Source: Chitinophagaceae bacterium (GTDB lineage: Bacteria > Bacteroidota > Bacteroidia > Chitinophagales > Chitinophagaceae). From it: a stretch of 64,000 bases of DNA. Positions within the stretch are counted from its first letter, which is position 1, and each line of letters starts with the position of its first letter. Below, piece by piece: positions 8,364 through 17,782 of the stretch. Location: NCBI GenBank assembly GCA_016702745.1, contig JADJDJ010000005.1, positions 62,001-126,000 on the forward strand, written 5' to 3'. The position numbers and the translations under genes were made by a program. A model generated the notes under the pieces. The model was not told the origin of the DNA, searched no databases, and saw only the letters and a list, made by a program, of their open reading frames with translations.

Positions 8364-11300
8364 TTGTACCACCGCCTGCTCCATCTTTTTTGCCTCCTGC
8401 TCTTTTCCGGTATGCTCACCGGACAAACGGTCAATTACAAAACGATTCCCCCTGAATTTGAACTGGAACGAATAAAAGCCGTGAACCCCGGCAACGGTAT
8501 TTTCACCGGTATCCGGGAAGACCGGCAGGGGTATCTCTGGCTGACCGGAACCGCAGGAATCCATGTATTTGACGGGCAATACCAGCTCAGTTATCAGACC
8601 GGAAATAAAGCCTTTCCCATTCAGGGTGGAAGTGGTGATAATATTTTCGGTGATATTACCACTGATCCGCAAGGCAGGTTCTGGCTGATGAATGGAAATA
8701 CGATCTTGCTTTTCGATCCCATCAAACGTAGCCTGGCCGATAGCTTTGTGACCGGTGACCGGCTACCGGTTTTTTTTCGTTTTGGGCATCAGACCGGTCA
8801 CCCTCTTTTTTATGTACAGTCAACGTTAAACGAGCATCAGGCTACACTATACAGAAAAGAAAAAAATGTAAAACCGGTTGCCATTTTTCAAAGCCCCTTC
8901 AACCGGGATAAAGGTTTTTATTACGATAATAGCAACCTGCATCACTGGATGTTGCGGGGAGATGAAATACTGCGGTTATCACTTGATGGAAAATCTATCA
9001 AACGCTTTGCGTCTCCTGTCCCCGCCTTGCTAAACATGTTTACCAATAAAGAAACAGTTTTTTTCGTTGGTTCCCGTCAGAATGCCATTTACTGGTGGAA
9101 CCCGGTCAGCGATCAGATTGAACTCTATTCCACGATTCCTGCTTTTGCTGCCGGTAAAATGCAGTCATTTTATGTGGAGAATGACCTGATCTATATTGCC
9201 AGTAACATGTATCTTTTTATTCTGGATAAAAAGAATGGTACGGTACAGGATCTGTCACCCCAGTTTACAAAGCTGGTACAGGTGGAAGCACCGGGACACC
9301 TGAGTGAAACGATGCTAAAAATTTACCGGCAAAGCGGGCAGGGGCTTCTCCTGCAAACCGTTGCCAATTTGTATCGCCTGAAAAAGAAAATGCCAGGTAT
9401 TGATTTTTTTCGTCATCCTGTTTTTACCAATTTACCTGAACAGCAAACAAAACCGATTAGTTACCGGGCTATCACGGAATCAGCCGATCATCACATCTAT
9501 GCATCCTATTACACCGGCATATCAGTCAGGAAGCCCGGCGAAGCGGCATTTGCTCCTCTGCCTACGGAGCGATACCGGAAGGGTGACATGGTCTCCACTT
9601 ATAGTCTTCAATACTGGAATCAGCACCTGCTCTGGAATAATGTACTGATCAATATTACAACCGGGCAATCCCGCTATATGTTCGACACGTTATTCAGCGG
9701 TCATTGCACCCAGTACCTCAGGGGAGACAGCTGCTGGCTGTATAAGTGGAGCAGCCAGAGCTTGTATTGCTATGACCTTCAGAATAACCGGCTCCGGACT
9801 TATCCCCTGCAGATTCCGATGGATGAGAATAAACAGGAAGGGAGGAATGGTGACATGAATGATATGGAAGATGATGCTAATGAAAATCAACTCTGGGTCA
9901 GCAGTCATGATTTTGGTCTCGCCCTCATTACCAAAGAGGGAAAACTGTTAAAGCGATTCCTTTATACAGAACTCGGTACTTCAGATAGCTATATCACCGA
10001 TCTGGAAAGGGTAGGGGATCAGCTTTGGTTTGGATGTACAGACGGACTGGGAAGGCTGGATATACCAACCGGCCGGTCAGTCATTTTTCGAAATCCGGGT
10101 ATTCAGAATAATATCATGGAGAACCGGGCCGTCTTTAGTATTGTTCCGGATGAGAAAGGTAATTTTTACCTGGGCAGCAGCAGTGGGTTATTGTATTTCA
10201 ATACCAGCACCCTTAGTTTTTTTAACCTGATGGAAGGACATCCCCTTTCAAGGATCGAATTCAATCGTGCTTCCAGTCTGAAAACCAGCGATGGCCGTTA
10301 TTACATGGGCTCCACCAATGGATTATATTCTTTCCAGCCGGGTGACCTCCAATTTATCAGTGCATCTGAACCGGTGAAACTGGTCAAACTGGTGGGTATT
10401 GCCAATTATAACAACCGGCAGAATGAATATAATTATCAATCCATTGGTCTCGACAGTCTTCAATCCCTCCAGCTAAGCCCTTTTGAGCGAAACCTTCAAT
10501 TCAGTTTTTCTGTTCCGGAATATAATCATGCCGTTTATTACAGTTACAGGGTAAAAGGTTTCAATGATAACTGGTCCGAATACAAACCTGAAAACAGCAT
10601 TTCCCTTTCCGGACTGGTACCAGGTAACTACCTGCTGGAAGTGAAAGTATCTACGGCACTAAATGATACCAATGCCTTTCTTTATTCACTACCCATTCAC
10701 ATGCGGCAATCCTGGTTTAAAAAGCCCTGGGTGATAGCTTTGATTGTATTGGGAATATTGGGGCTAATCATCTGGTTCATCCGGAATCAGTTTAATCAGC
10801 GATTACAAAGGCAAAAAGAACTGGCCCAGCTCCGTACAAAAATCAGCAGTGACCTGCACGATGATGTGGGCACCATCCTGAGCGGACTCGCCATGCAGAG
10901 TCAGATGCTGGCTTATGCTGCTACTGGTGATCAGAAACAATCATTGAATGAAATCAGTGAAATGAGCCGGGAAGCCATGGAGCATATGCGGGATACCGTT
11001 TGGGCCATGGACAGCCGCAAGGACAAGTATGAAAACCTGATTGACCGGATGCGGGCATTTGCAGAAAGAAACCTGGCCCTGAAAAATTTTACCCATGAAT
11101 TCATTGTAACGGAAGTCGATACCAAAAAATTCATTGACCCCGAAAAAAGACAGGCCATCTACCTGATCTTCAAAGAAGCGATTACCAATATCGTCAAACA
11201 CAGTAAGGGCAACCATGTGCTGATCGGCTTATACATGGATAAAGCCGGATTGCATCTGACAGTAAAAGATAACGGTGATGCACATGCGCAAATTAATTCT

Positions 11301-11408
11301 GATGGACTGGGCATCAGCAATATGACCATGCGGGCTGAAAAAATCGGTGGAAAACTGTATATCCGCAGGGAGGAAGGATACGAGGTCCAACTGGATATTC
11401 CCGCCTGA
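8364..11408 (+). CDS. Propeller-type sensor histidine kinase (HisKA_3 class)
   Basis: 1014 residues from a TTG at 8364. This start puts a hydrophobic signal segment (L-L-H-L-F-C-L-L-L-F-S-G) at the N-terminus; the open frame continues upstream but only into intergenic repeat. Residues ~40-690 are periplasmic propeller repeats (R-x-D-R-Q-G-Y-L-W-L, D-P-Q-G-R-F-W-L). A Y_Y_Y domain follows at ~690-770, then one membrane helix at ~787-809. The H-box is D-L-H-D-D-V-G-T at ~830. An intact HATPase carries F-K-E-A-I-T-N-I-V-K-H-S and D-G-L-G-I-S-N-M. The class pairs with NarL regulators, and one lies upstream at 7277. Such hybrids usually sense polysaccharides or other envelope signals; the ligand here is unknown. 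Confidence 0.85.
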   Translation: MYHRLLHLFCLLLFSGMLTGQTVNYKTIPPEFELERIKAVNPGNGIFTGIREDRQGYLWLTGTAGIHVFDGQYQLSYQTGNKAFPIQGGSGDNIFGDITTDPQGRFWLMNGNTILLFDPIKRSLADSFVTGDRLPVFFRFGHQTGHPLFYVQSTLNEHQATLYRKEKNVKPVAIFQSPFNRDKGFYYDNSNLHHWMLRGDEILRLSLDGKSIKRFASPVPALLNMFTNKETVFFVGSRQNAIYWWNPVSDQIELYSTIPAFAAGKMQSFYVENDLIYIASNMYLFILDKKNGTVQDLSPQFTKLVQVEAPGHLSETMLKIYRQSGQGLLLQTVANLYRLKKKMPGIDFFRHPVFTNLPEQQTKPISYRAITESADHHIYASYYTGISVRKPGEAAFAPLPTERYRKGDMVSTYSLQYWNQHLLWNNVLINITTGQSRYMFDTLFSGHCTQYLRGDSCWLYKWSSQSLYCYDLQNNRLRTYPLQIPMDENKQEGRNGDMNDMEDDANENQLWVSSHDFGLALITKEGKLLKRFLYTELGTSDSYITDLERVGDQLWFGCTDGLGRLDIPTGRSVIFRNPGIQNNIMENRAVFSIVPDEKGNFYLGSSSGLLYFNTSTLSFFNLMEGHPLSRIEFNRASSLKTSDGRYYMGSTNGLYSFQPGDLQFISASEPVKLVKLVGIANYNNRQNEYNYQSIGLDSLQSLQLSPFERNLQFSFSVPEYNHAVYYSYRVKGFNDNWSEYKPENSISLSGLVPGNYLLEVKVSTALNDTNAFLYSLPIHMRQSWFKKPWVIALIVLGILGLIIWFIRNQFNQRLQRQKELAQLRTKISSDLHDDVGTILSGLAMQSQMLAYAATGDQKQSLNEISEMSREAMEHMRDTVWAMDSRKDKYENLIDRMRAFAERNLALKNFTHEFIVTEVDTKKFIDPEKRQAIYLIFKEAITNIVKHSKGNHVLIGLYMDKAGLHLTVKDNGDAHAQINSDGLGISNMTMRAEKIGGKLYIRREEGYEVQLDIPA

Positions 11409-11454
11409 CTTCCTGCAAAAGGCCGATCGATCCTTCTATCTCTTTTCTGAACCA

Positions 11455-13067
11455 TTACCAGTCCCAGACGGTTTCCCAGACCTTGTCCTTGTTGCCATCC
11501 AGGAAATACTTCATGGCCTTCGACCGGAAGAATTTTTTTGATTGATAAACCAGGTAGGAATTGCCGGATTCGAGTACAGAAATATAGAGATAGGTGACGT
11601 CCGGGCTTAGCAATACCAACATTTTTTTTCCTGATGGAGTGGGCCGGTACCTTTTAATCACCGGCAATCCGTTTTCATCAATATAATCCAGTATGATCTG
11701 CACCTCAAAATTGGTATTGTTATGGATTTCCAGGGAATCTTTCCTGCGGCATATTCAGCTGCCTCCCATTGTTCCTGGGTGTATTCCGTTTGTATCCCCG
11801 GGAGCAGGGAACCCAGGTCCCGGCCCGATACAACAGTCGTGAGTCCGGTCTCTCCCTTGATTCGTCCTGATGGGAGTTTATAGGGTGAAACGGCCTTAGG
11901 TGTTGCTTTTAGCATGGCTTCCTCACCTGCTTTTAATGCTTGTTGTGTAGTGGTATTGACCAATTCGCGGATTTCATTTTCATTCAGCGGTATATTCCGG
12001 ATGGAAGTAATATCATTCACAGGAGCTGGCTGTACCATCAGGTCGAAAGGGCCATAGGGGGCCGACAATTTATTTAACCAGTAGGCGCCAAATCTTGAAT
12101 TGTCGAATGTTTCGGCATTGGAGTGAATGGCTTCCAGTCCGTGTTGTTTGGATACAAGGGTAAAATTGGGTGTTGCCAGTCTTTCCGGATTTAGTTTGTA
12201 TTCCGTAGCTGCTTTTTTTACCGTAGGATCAGGAAACTGGATCAGTCGCCAGAGCTGATTGGGATACATGACAAAATCAGTCAGCACAAAATAGTAACTG
12301 CCATTGCTGTTTTTGGCAACGGCCAGTACTTTATTGCCACCCAGTTTGAGATTGGTGATTTTATACCAGCCATCAGCTACGGGAACAAAACGCCAGGCTT
12401 TTCCGCCGTTATCTCCGCCGTAATCAGGTAAAAATACAAGTTCATCAGAACGCTTTGGATTTACATCCATATACATAATATCTTTTGCAGTATTGATTTG
12501 CTGCAATTTGTAATACTTGCCGGCCTCAGGAGTAAATTGTGTATAAGCATTCAGGGAGAAATTTTTTGGGTTGATGGTATATCCATCGGCATCTTCCAGG
12601 ATCCATTGTGCACTCCACCAACCTGGATCAGCTTTACCGGCTTCCAGTTTTCGGTTTTGGGTATGCAGACTTACATTGGTCCAGCGATTATTGATCAGTT
12701 GATGTCCGTCGGTAATAGTCAATTTCCACTGCGCACTGAAAAACCCGGCAGGTACCTTACTTGCTTCGAGATAACCTTTTTCCACGTTCAGGAAATAATC
12801 CGATTTATTCCGGAGCCGGATAAAGTCATCATCCACTCTTTCAATATACCAGAGTGATTTTTTGATAGCGGGTGATAAAACCAGCTGACCGGCTTCACCA
12901 CCGATATATTCTCCCGTCCAGCGGTTCTTCAGGTACACGGCTTCCTGTGCGGGAAGGATCTGACTGATCAGTAATAAAATAATGAAAAGGCCTTTGAATC
13001 GGATGGATCGGGAAGCCTGGATGAAATTGCAGTGAAAGGACATATAAATTATTTGCAGCAATTTCAT
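11455..13067 (-). CDS. Secreted beta-trefoil (ricin-like) protein, split by a frameshift
   Basis: The N-terminal reading frame begins at 13067 (an alternative ATG is at 13043). It has a signal peptide (L-F-I-I-L-L-L-I-S-Q-I-L-P-A-Q) and repeated Y-L-K-N-R-W-T-G-E-Y and L-I-N-N-R-W-T-N segments with W-W-S-A-Q-W motifs. These resemble RICIN-type trefoils at residues ~40-290. Near 11740-11742 the frame breaks: adding one A to a three-A run on the coding strand joins ...A-A-G-K to D-S-L-E-I-H-N-N and continues to the stop at 11455. This gives 537 residues. The break is probably a sequencing error. Carbohydrate binding is suggested by the fold only. A perfect 18-bp palindrome lies about 65 bases upstream. 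Confidence 0.65.
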
Positions 13068-13425
13068 TCAAAAGGAGGCACAGGACAAGTACCCGGGACG
13101 GTGAAATCAGGTAATGGATAGCCGGAAATACTCACCCTATAGGGTGAGCTAAATTGAAAACCGGATGTAGATTAAAGGATGTTGCATACGAAGAGCAAAA
13201 AATTAGGTAATGTATCTGTATCTGAATAAGTTATTGGCAGGTGCCTCAATGTACTGACTAACACTTAAGGGAAGAAGAAAGTAAAAAGGAGAGCAGAATA
13301 TCCGGATTAAAGCATTGGAACTTTAGATGAAAGACACATCGCTCCCTGTTTAAAAACAGAAGTTAATAAACCAGGTGGTTATTTCAGTAATTTTTTCAGA
13401 TCTGATTGTTGTAAAACTGCCGGAA
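13068..13425. other. Intergenic region upstream of the ricin-like gene
   Basis: The 358 bases contain no credible gene. The only clear structure is the perfect palindrome at 13131-13148, listed separately. The rest is AT-rich, without hairpin terminators. Confidence 0.4.
13131..13148. promoter_or_regulatory. Perfect 18-bp palindrome, candidate operator
   Basis: CTCACCCTATAGGGTGAG reads identically on both strands. It lies about 64 bases upstream of the start of the minus-strand ricin-like gene, a position where a dimeric repressor or activator could act. No second copy was noticed in the window. Operator function is inferred from symmetry and position only. Confidence 0.35.
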
Positions 13426-13712
13426 TTATTGTGTATTCATGGCGTCAATCATTTCAGCAGTGCATTCATTTAGTTTCTTATTAAATGCATCTTCCTGGGT
13501 TTTGTCCTTAATAATTTTTCCCCAGTTTTCCCCTTGTAATTTGGAGCATTCCATCCTGATTTTTTTTGCTTCCGGATCGGAGAATTTCAATCCCTTCCCT
13601 TTTTGGCGACATTCACATACTTCGCTGGCTAAAGCTAGACCATCTGCTTTCTTTTTCCTCCACATGAAACAATGCCGGCCGTGAGAATAAAGATTACAAT
13701 GTACTTTTTCAT
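13426..13712 (-). CDS. Small putative lipoprotein, split by a frameshift
   Basis: An ATG at 13712 opens a lipoprotein signal (M-K-K-Y-I-V-I-F-I-L-T-A-G-I-V-S-C-G-G) that runs into a stop after ~25 residues. Restoring one base in the A-rich run at 13648-13658 joins this signal to the downstream frame (K-K-K-A-D-G-L-A-L-A-S-E-V), ending at 13426 and giving 95 residues. The mature part is charged, with three cysteines (two in C-E-C, one in M-E-C-S-K) and a fourth near the C-terminus (N-E-C-T-A-E). I do not recognise the family. The lipobox appears only after the frame correction, which is good evidence that the correction is right. Confidence 0.6.
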
Positions 13713-14293
13713 TTGTTGTTGATTTTAGGTTGAAGTGTTGATGTGGGATATGAAATTGGTTTTTGTAATTAGAATCTCAGCCCGAGAATAAGTTAACATT
13801 ACTGGGTTTTCGGTATCAAATTTGCGAGTCGATTTGAGGGCGTATTTGTTGTTTATTATTTTAATATAACAATATACATGAAATCCAGTAAAATAATGGC
13901 AGCCTGGGTGTTTTCGTCTCTTAAGATTTGATTCTCAGCATTTCGTATAATTAAGAAATACAGACTAAGTGGGTTTAACTTTTTGGCATCATTCACATGG
14001 TCATTTCCGGTAACTCATATTCGGTTAGTGTCAAAACGATTGCAATTTATTTTGCTACCATGCTTTAAGATTATTTAAGTAATGATAATAAATTAAGAAC
14101 GATGTACGCAAACAGCAATTGAATTTGTGGAATAATTTAAACGCACTTCTATAAGTTTCTTTACTTTGCATAATCTCTACAAAGTGCCCATCACCGAATG
14201 GAAATAACCGGTTCCGATTGGAAATGGTCATATACTCGTCCGTTCAGTACACATTTAACTAGATCAGCCTTTTTATAGCATTAAAACGATAAT
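13713..14293. other. AT-rich spacer of about 580 bases without a recognised gene
   Basis: No open frame with coding character is seen on either strand. A TACTTTG element (14162-14168) resembles the Bacteroidota -7 box, but no TTG lies at the expected ~19-base spacing, so a promoter is not claimed. No repeat or tRNA is seen. Confidence 0.35.
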
Positions 14294-15666
14294 ATGGTTA
14301 CTGTAATTATACCGGCATTAAACGAGGAGAAAACTGTTCGGCAGGTAGTAGCCCTGGTAAACCGTGCAACACAGGTTTCTGAAGTTATCGTGGTGGATGA
14401 TAAATCAATGGATGCCACAGTGGATGAAGCGCGCAAAGAAGGGGCAACAGTGATCACCAGTACTAAATTAGGAAAGGGCGCTTCCATGAAAGACGGAGTG
14501 CTGGTGGCTAAAAATGAAATACTTGTTTTTCTCGATGCAGATATTACCACCTATCCGGACAATATCATTGAGTTGCTGTCTGCACCAATTATTGATGGCG
14601 AAGCAGATTTTGTAAAGTCTTTTTTTTCCCGCCAGGCCGGCCGGGTAACGGAACTGGTAGCCAAACCTTTGTTGTCTATTTTGAATCCTGATTTTCCCAA
14701 ATTCAGACAACCGCTGAGCGGAATGATCGCCGGAAAAAAATCCCTGCTGGCTCAGTGTGAATTTGAAGAAGGATATGGAGTGGATATAGGTATCCTGATG
14801 GATATGCATCAGCTGGGTGCCAGGATTACCGAAGTGAATATCGGGAATATCGAAAACCGGATGCAGGCCCTGGAACAACTGGGAAGAATGAGCCGGGAGG
14901 TAGCCCGTACCATTATCCGGAAATCAAAGGCAATGGAAACACCCAACCTGGAGACCTATGAAAATATACAGGTGATCCGGGAACAAATGGAATTTGCGAT
15001 CAGAGAAGGATTAATGTCGCTGAAGAAAATTGCTGTCTTTGATATGGATAATACCATTTTGGAAAAAAGTTTTATTCATACCGCAGCAGAAACATTTGGC
15101 TTTAAGGATGAGCTCGTCAATATTATCACCAATAACAGTAATCCCTTTCTTTGTACCAAACTTATCGCCCGATTATTAAAAGGGAAAATATAGGAGATAT
15201 TCTGGCTGTTGCGGATACCATACCGGTTACACCCCATTTACCGGAACTCCTTAGTGAACTGAAAGAACAAGGATATATTACCGGGATCATCAGTGACAGT
15301 TATGATTGCATCACTAACCATCTGAAAAATAAACTCGGGTTTGATTTTACCATTTCCAATGAATTGGAGTTTTCTAAAAGTGTGGCCACCGGTGAAGTGA
15401 AGATTCCTTCTTTTTTTCTGCAGGATGATAAAAGCCAGTGCAAACATGACTATTGTAAATTAAATGCCCTGATTAGTATTTGCGGGAAATATGAAGTGGA
15501 TTTGAAAAACACGCTGGTGGTGGGAGATGGAGAAAACGATATTTGCTGTATCCGGAAAGCAGGGATTGGCATTTCTTTCTGCTCATCCAGCCATATGGTG
15601 GATGCGGTGGCGGATTATATCATCAAAAAGCGGGACTTTGGTTTACTGGTGCCGATCGTGCAGTAA
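14294..15666 (+). CDS. Glycosyltransferase family 2 / HAD phosphatase fusion, split by a frameshift
   Basis: Residues 1-~225 are a GT-A glycosyltransferase: V-I-I-P-A-L-N-E-E, V-V-D-D-K-S-M-D-A-T, and the metal-binding F-L-D-A-D. From ~237 an HAD-IB phosphatase begins with the nucleophile motif F-D-M-D-N-T, followed by S-D-S-Y-D and V-G-D-G-E-N-D. The frame is broken at 15177-15190: ...L-L-K-G-K-I-stop. Adding one base in the AAAAGGGAAAA run restores ...L-L-K-G-E-N-I-G-D-I and a 457-residue protein ending at 15666. A transferase coupled to a phosphatase is the logic of two-step glycoside synthesis via a phosphorylated intermediate, as in glucosyl- or mannosylglycerate synthesis. The substrate is not determinable here. 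Confidence 0.7.
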
Positions 15667-15836
15667 ATACTCCGGATTTTATCATGGGCAATAAACCTTG
15701 TATGATCGTATTTTTTACTGCGGCTTCCCTTCCGGTTTTTACGAACGGCTCTTTTATTTTCACGAATACTCCGGGAATTGATAGTTTGAAATGACCAATG
15801 GCATTGGGTTTGCCGCTATACAGGAAACCAATTTAT

Positions 15837-16424
15837 ATGAAAAATTTTACACTGTTCTTATTGGCAGTCTGCTGCCTGTTCTCCACATCCATCCTTGCAC
15901 AACCCCGGCTTGCCGCCAAAGCCGGATTAAATTATGGCGGCCTCAGCGGTTACAGTGATGGGAAGAAAGCTTCCGGTCATGCAGGTCTTGCAATTCAATG
16001 GGGCGGCAAAAATAAAATCAGGGTACAACAGGAGTTGAATTTTCAGCGGCTTGTGCAGGGCTATACCATTGTAGAAAATGAAGTAGTCAATGAAAACTCC
16101 CTGGCGATCAGTTTTTTTTCTGTTCCGCTGATGGTTCAGTACTATCCTGCAAAATCTTTTTATCTGGAAGCCGGTCCGCAATGGTCATTTACCAGTGCTG
16201 CCAAAGACCAGGAAGCCGGAGGGAAAAAGAATGATGTAAAAAGAAACCTGGCCGAAGTACAATTTGGATTGAATGCCGGAGCAGGGATTGAACTCAAACA
16301 AAAACTGGCATTTTATATCCGTTACCAGGCAGGATTTACTGACATGACTTTATTCGATACAGATAATGATTTCAGTCGTTTTGTGCAGGCAGGACTATTG
16401 ATGAGATTTGGGAAGAAAAAATGA
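15837..16424 (+). CDS. Outer-membrane beta-barrel protein (PorT-like)
   Basis: 195 residues from the ATG at 15837, chosen because it is followed directly by a signal peptide (K-N-F-T-L-F-L-L-A-V-C-C-L-F) ending at S-I-L-A-Q. The rest alternates polar and aromatic residues in strands (A-A-K-A-G-L-N-Y-G-G-L-S-G, F-F-S-V-P-L-M-V-Q-Y-Y-P) with a terminal strand ending in L-L-M-R-F-G. That is typical of the 8-strand outer-membrane barrel family common in Bacteroidota. A hairpin with a T tail follows at 16450. No specific role can be assigned. Confidence 0.75.
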   Translation: MKNFTLFLLAVCCLFSTSILAQPRLAAKAGLNYGGLSGYSDGKKASGHAGLAIQWGGKNKIRVQQELNFQRLVQGYTIVENEVVNENSLAISFFSVPLMVQYYPAKSFYLEAGPQWSFTSAAKDQEAGGKKNDVKRNLAEVQFGLNAGAGIELKQKLAFYIRYQAGFTDMTLFDTDNDFSRFVQAGLLMRFGKKK

Positions 16425-16449
16425 ATCTATGATTTCCTGGTAATTAAGG

Positions 16450-16475
16450 CCCTGTCGATGAAGGCAGGGTTTTTT
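16450..16475 (+). terminator. Rho-independent terminator after the barrel gene
   Basis: CCCTGTC and GGCAGGG form a 7-bp stem with one G-T wobble around a GATGAA loop, followed by a run of six T. It sits 26 bases after the stop at 16424. Confidence 0.7.
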
Positions 16476-17075
16476 ATTTCACGCAAAGCACGCAAAGAAA
16501 ATACACGCAAAGCGCGCAAAGTATAAATCGCCATACTCACATAGTAGTATTATCCGAATATTTTTTTCCCACAAAGGCACCAGGAACACAAAGCCTTTCT
16601 CCTCGCGCCTTTGCGACTTCGCGGTTAAGTCTCTCTAATTTTTTGCGAAGCAAAAATATAAATCCGTTTAAATCCGCTCAATCAGCGTCATCTGCGTTCC
16701 CATCTATCTTTTTTGCGAAGCAAAATCAAAATCTGTAAAAGTATCACCCGCAAAGGGCGCAAAGAAAATCCTCTTAAATCCCTCTTCGCGTATCCTTCGC
16801 GTCCTGTGCGTCTTCGCGGTTAAATATATTTTTTTGCGAAGCAAAAATATAAATCCGTTTAAACCACTCTGCGTAAACTCAGCGCTCTCTCGTTCTCTGC
16901 GGTGAATCTCTCTCCCCAGCCCGCAGGGCCTGCATCCAATTCATCCTCCCAATCTCCCAATTCATTACCAACTCTCTTTCCTCCCCAATTTCCCCACTGC
17001 ATCTTTGAGTCAGCATTATTTACAAACCCGCCATAGCTAAAGCTTCGGCGGCTAAAACACAAAACCTTATCAATC
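16476..17075. repeat. Intergenic repeat array with GCGAAGC mini-hairpins
   Basis: About 600 bases with no gene. It contains tandem words such as CACGCAAAG and GCGCAAAG (16480-16525), TTCGCGGTTAA words shared with 8.1-8.3 kb, and three copies of the near-palindrome TTTTGCGAAGCAAAA, starting near 16641, 16711 and 16832. Two of these are followed by the same ATATAAATCCGTTTAAA stretch. At 17027-17052, just before the cytochrome gene, CCGCC...GGCGG encloses AGCTAAAGCT, a nested hairpin. Confidence 0.75.
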
Positions 17076-17663
17076 ATGCAAAACAAATTCATCATCATCG
17101 GGCTGGCCTTTATCGTTGCCGCGGGAACAATTATCGCCTGCAACAGCAGCGCTGCCAATGAAAAAGAACAAAAGCCTTTGTCACAGGAAGAACTGGTTCA
17201 GAGAGGATCTTATCTTGTTAACGCCGTTGGTTGCGACGATTGCCATTCTCCCAAAAAAATGGGGCCTAATGGTCCGGAAGTCATTCCAGATCTTCGCTTC
17301 TCCGGTTATCCCTCCGAACGACCCTTGCAGAAAGTGGACACCAATTCAGTAAAGAATGGCTGGTCTATGTTTGGGTCTGATTTTACATCCACACTCGGAC
17401 CATGGGGCATTTCTTTTGCCGCCAATATTACATCCGATGCAACGGGTATCGGAAACTGGAAAGAAGAACAATTCATTAAAGCGATCCGGGAAGGAAAATC
17501 CAAAGGACTGGAAGGCAACCGGGATTTATTACCACCCATGCCCTGGTTTGTGTACCGCAATTTTTCAGATGAGGATATCAAAGCCATTTTTGCCTATCTG
17601 AAATCCACCAAGCCGGTAAAAAATGTAGTACCCGCGCCAAAGGGCTGGAAAGAATTGAAATAA
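17076..17663 (+). CDS. Cytochrome c family lipoprotein
   Basis: 195 residues. A hydrophobic leader ends in the lipobox I-I-A-C (Cys22), so the protein is probably anchored to a membrane facing the periplasm. One haem-binding motif C-D-D-C-H is near residue 53. A candidate axial methionine lies in P-P-M-P-W, and the C-terminal helix D-E-D-I-K-A-I-F-A-Y-L-K-S matches mono-haem class I cytochrome c proteins. It is likely an electron carrier or a subunit of a periplasmic dehydrogenase, but no dehydrogenase gene is adjacent. The 5' side is a hairpin-rich repeat. Confidence 0.85.
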   Translation: MQNKFIIIGLAFIVAAGTIIACNSSAANEKEQKPLSQEELVQRGSYLVNAVGCDDCHSPKKMGPNGPEVIPDLRFSGYPSERPLQKVDTNSVKNGWSMFGSDFTSTLGPWGISFAANITSDATGIGNWKEEQFIKAIREGKSKGLEGNRDLLPPMPWFVYRNFSDEDIKAIFAYLKSTKPVKNVVPAPKGWKELK

Positions 17664-17782
17664 GTTCACCCGGGGTTAAAAACAATCCGTACCCGCTTTT
17701 TAACGGTTCATCCAGCTGACCCTCCATTCCGTTTAGGGATCACAGGGTCAAATGGCGAAAAGATGTTAAATTAGTTAAGGTT

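Noticed and set aside
14119..14168. Promoter for the glycosyltransferase-HAD gene
   Set aside because: A TACTTTG box is present, but no TTG lies at the expected ~19-base spacing.
16859..17158. Minus-strand open frame across the repeat and the cytochrome start
   Set aside because: It overlaps the signal peptide of the cytochrome gene on the other strand and consists largely of repeat sequence.
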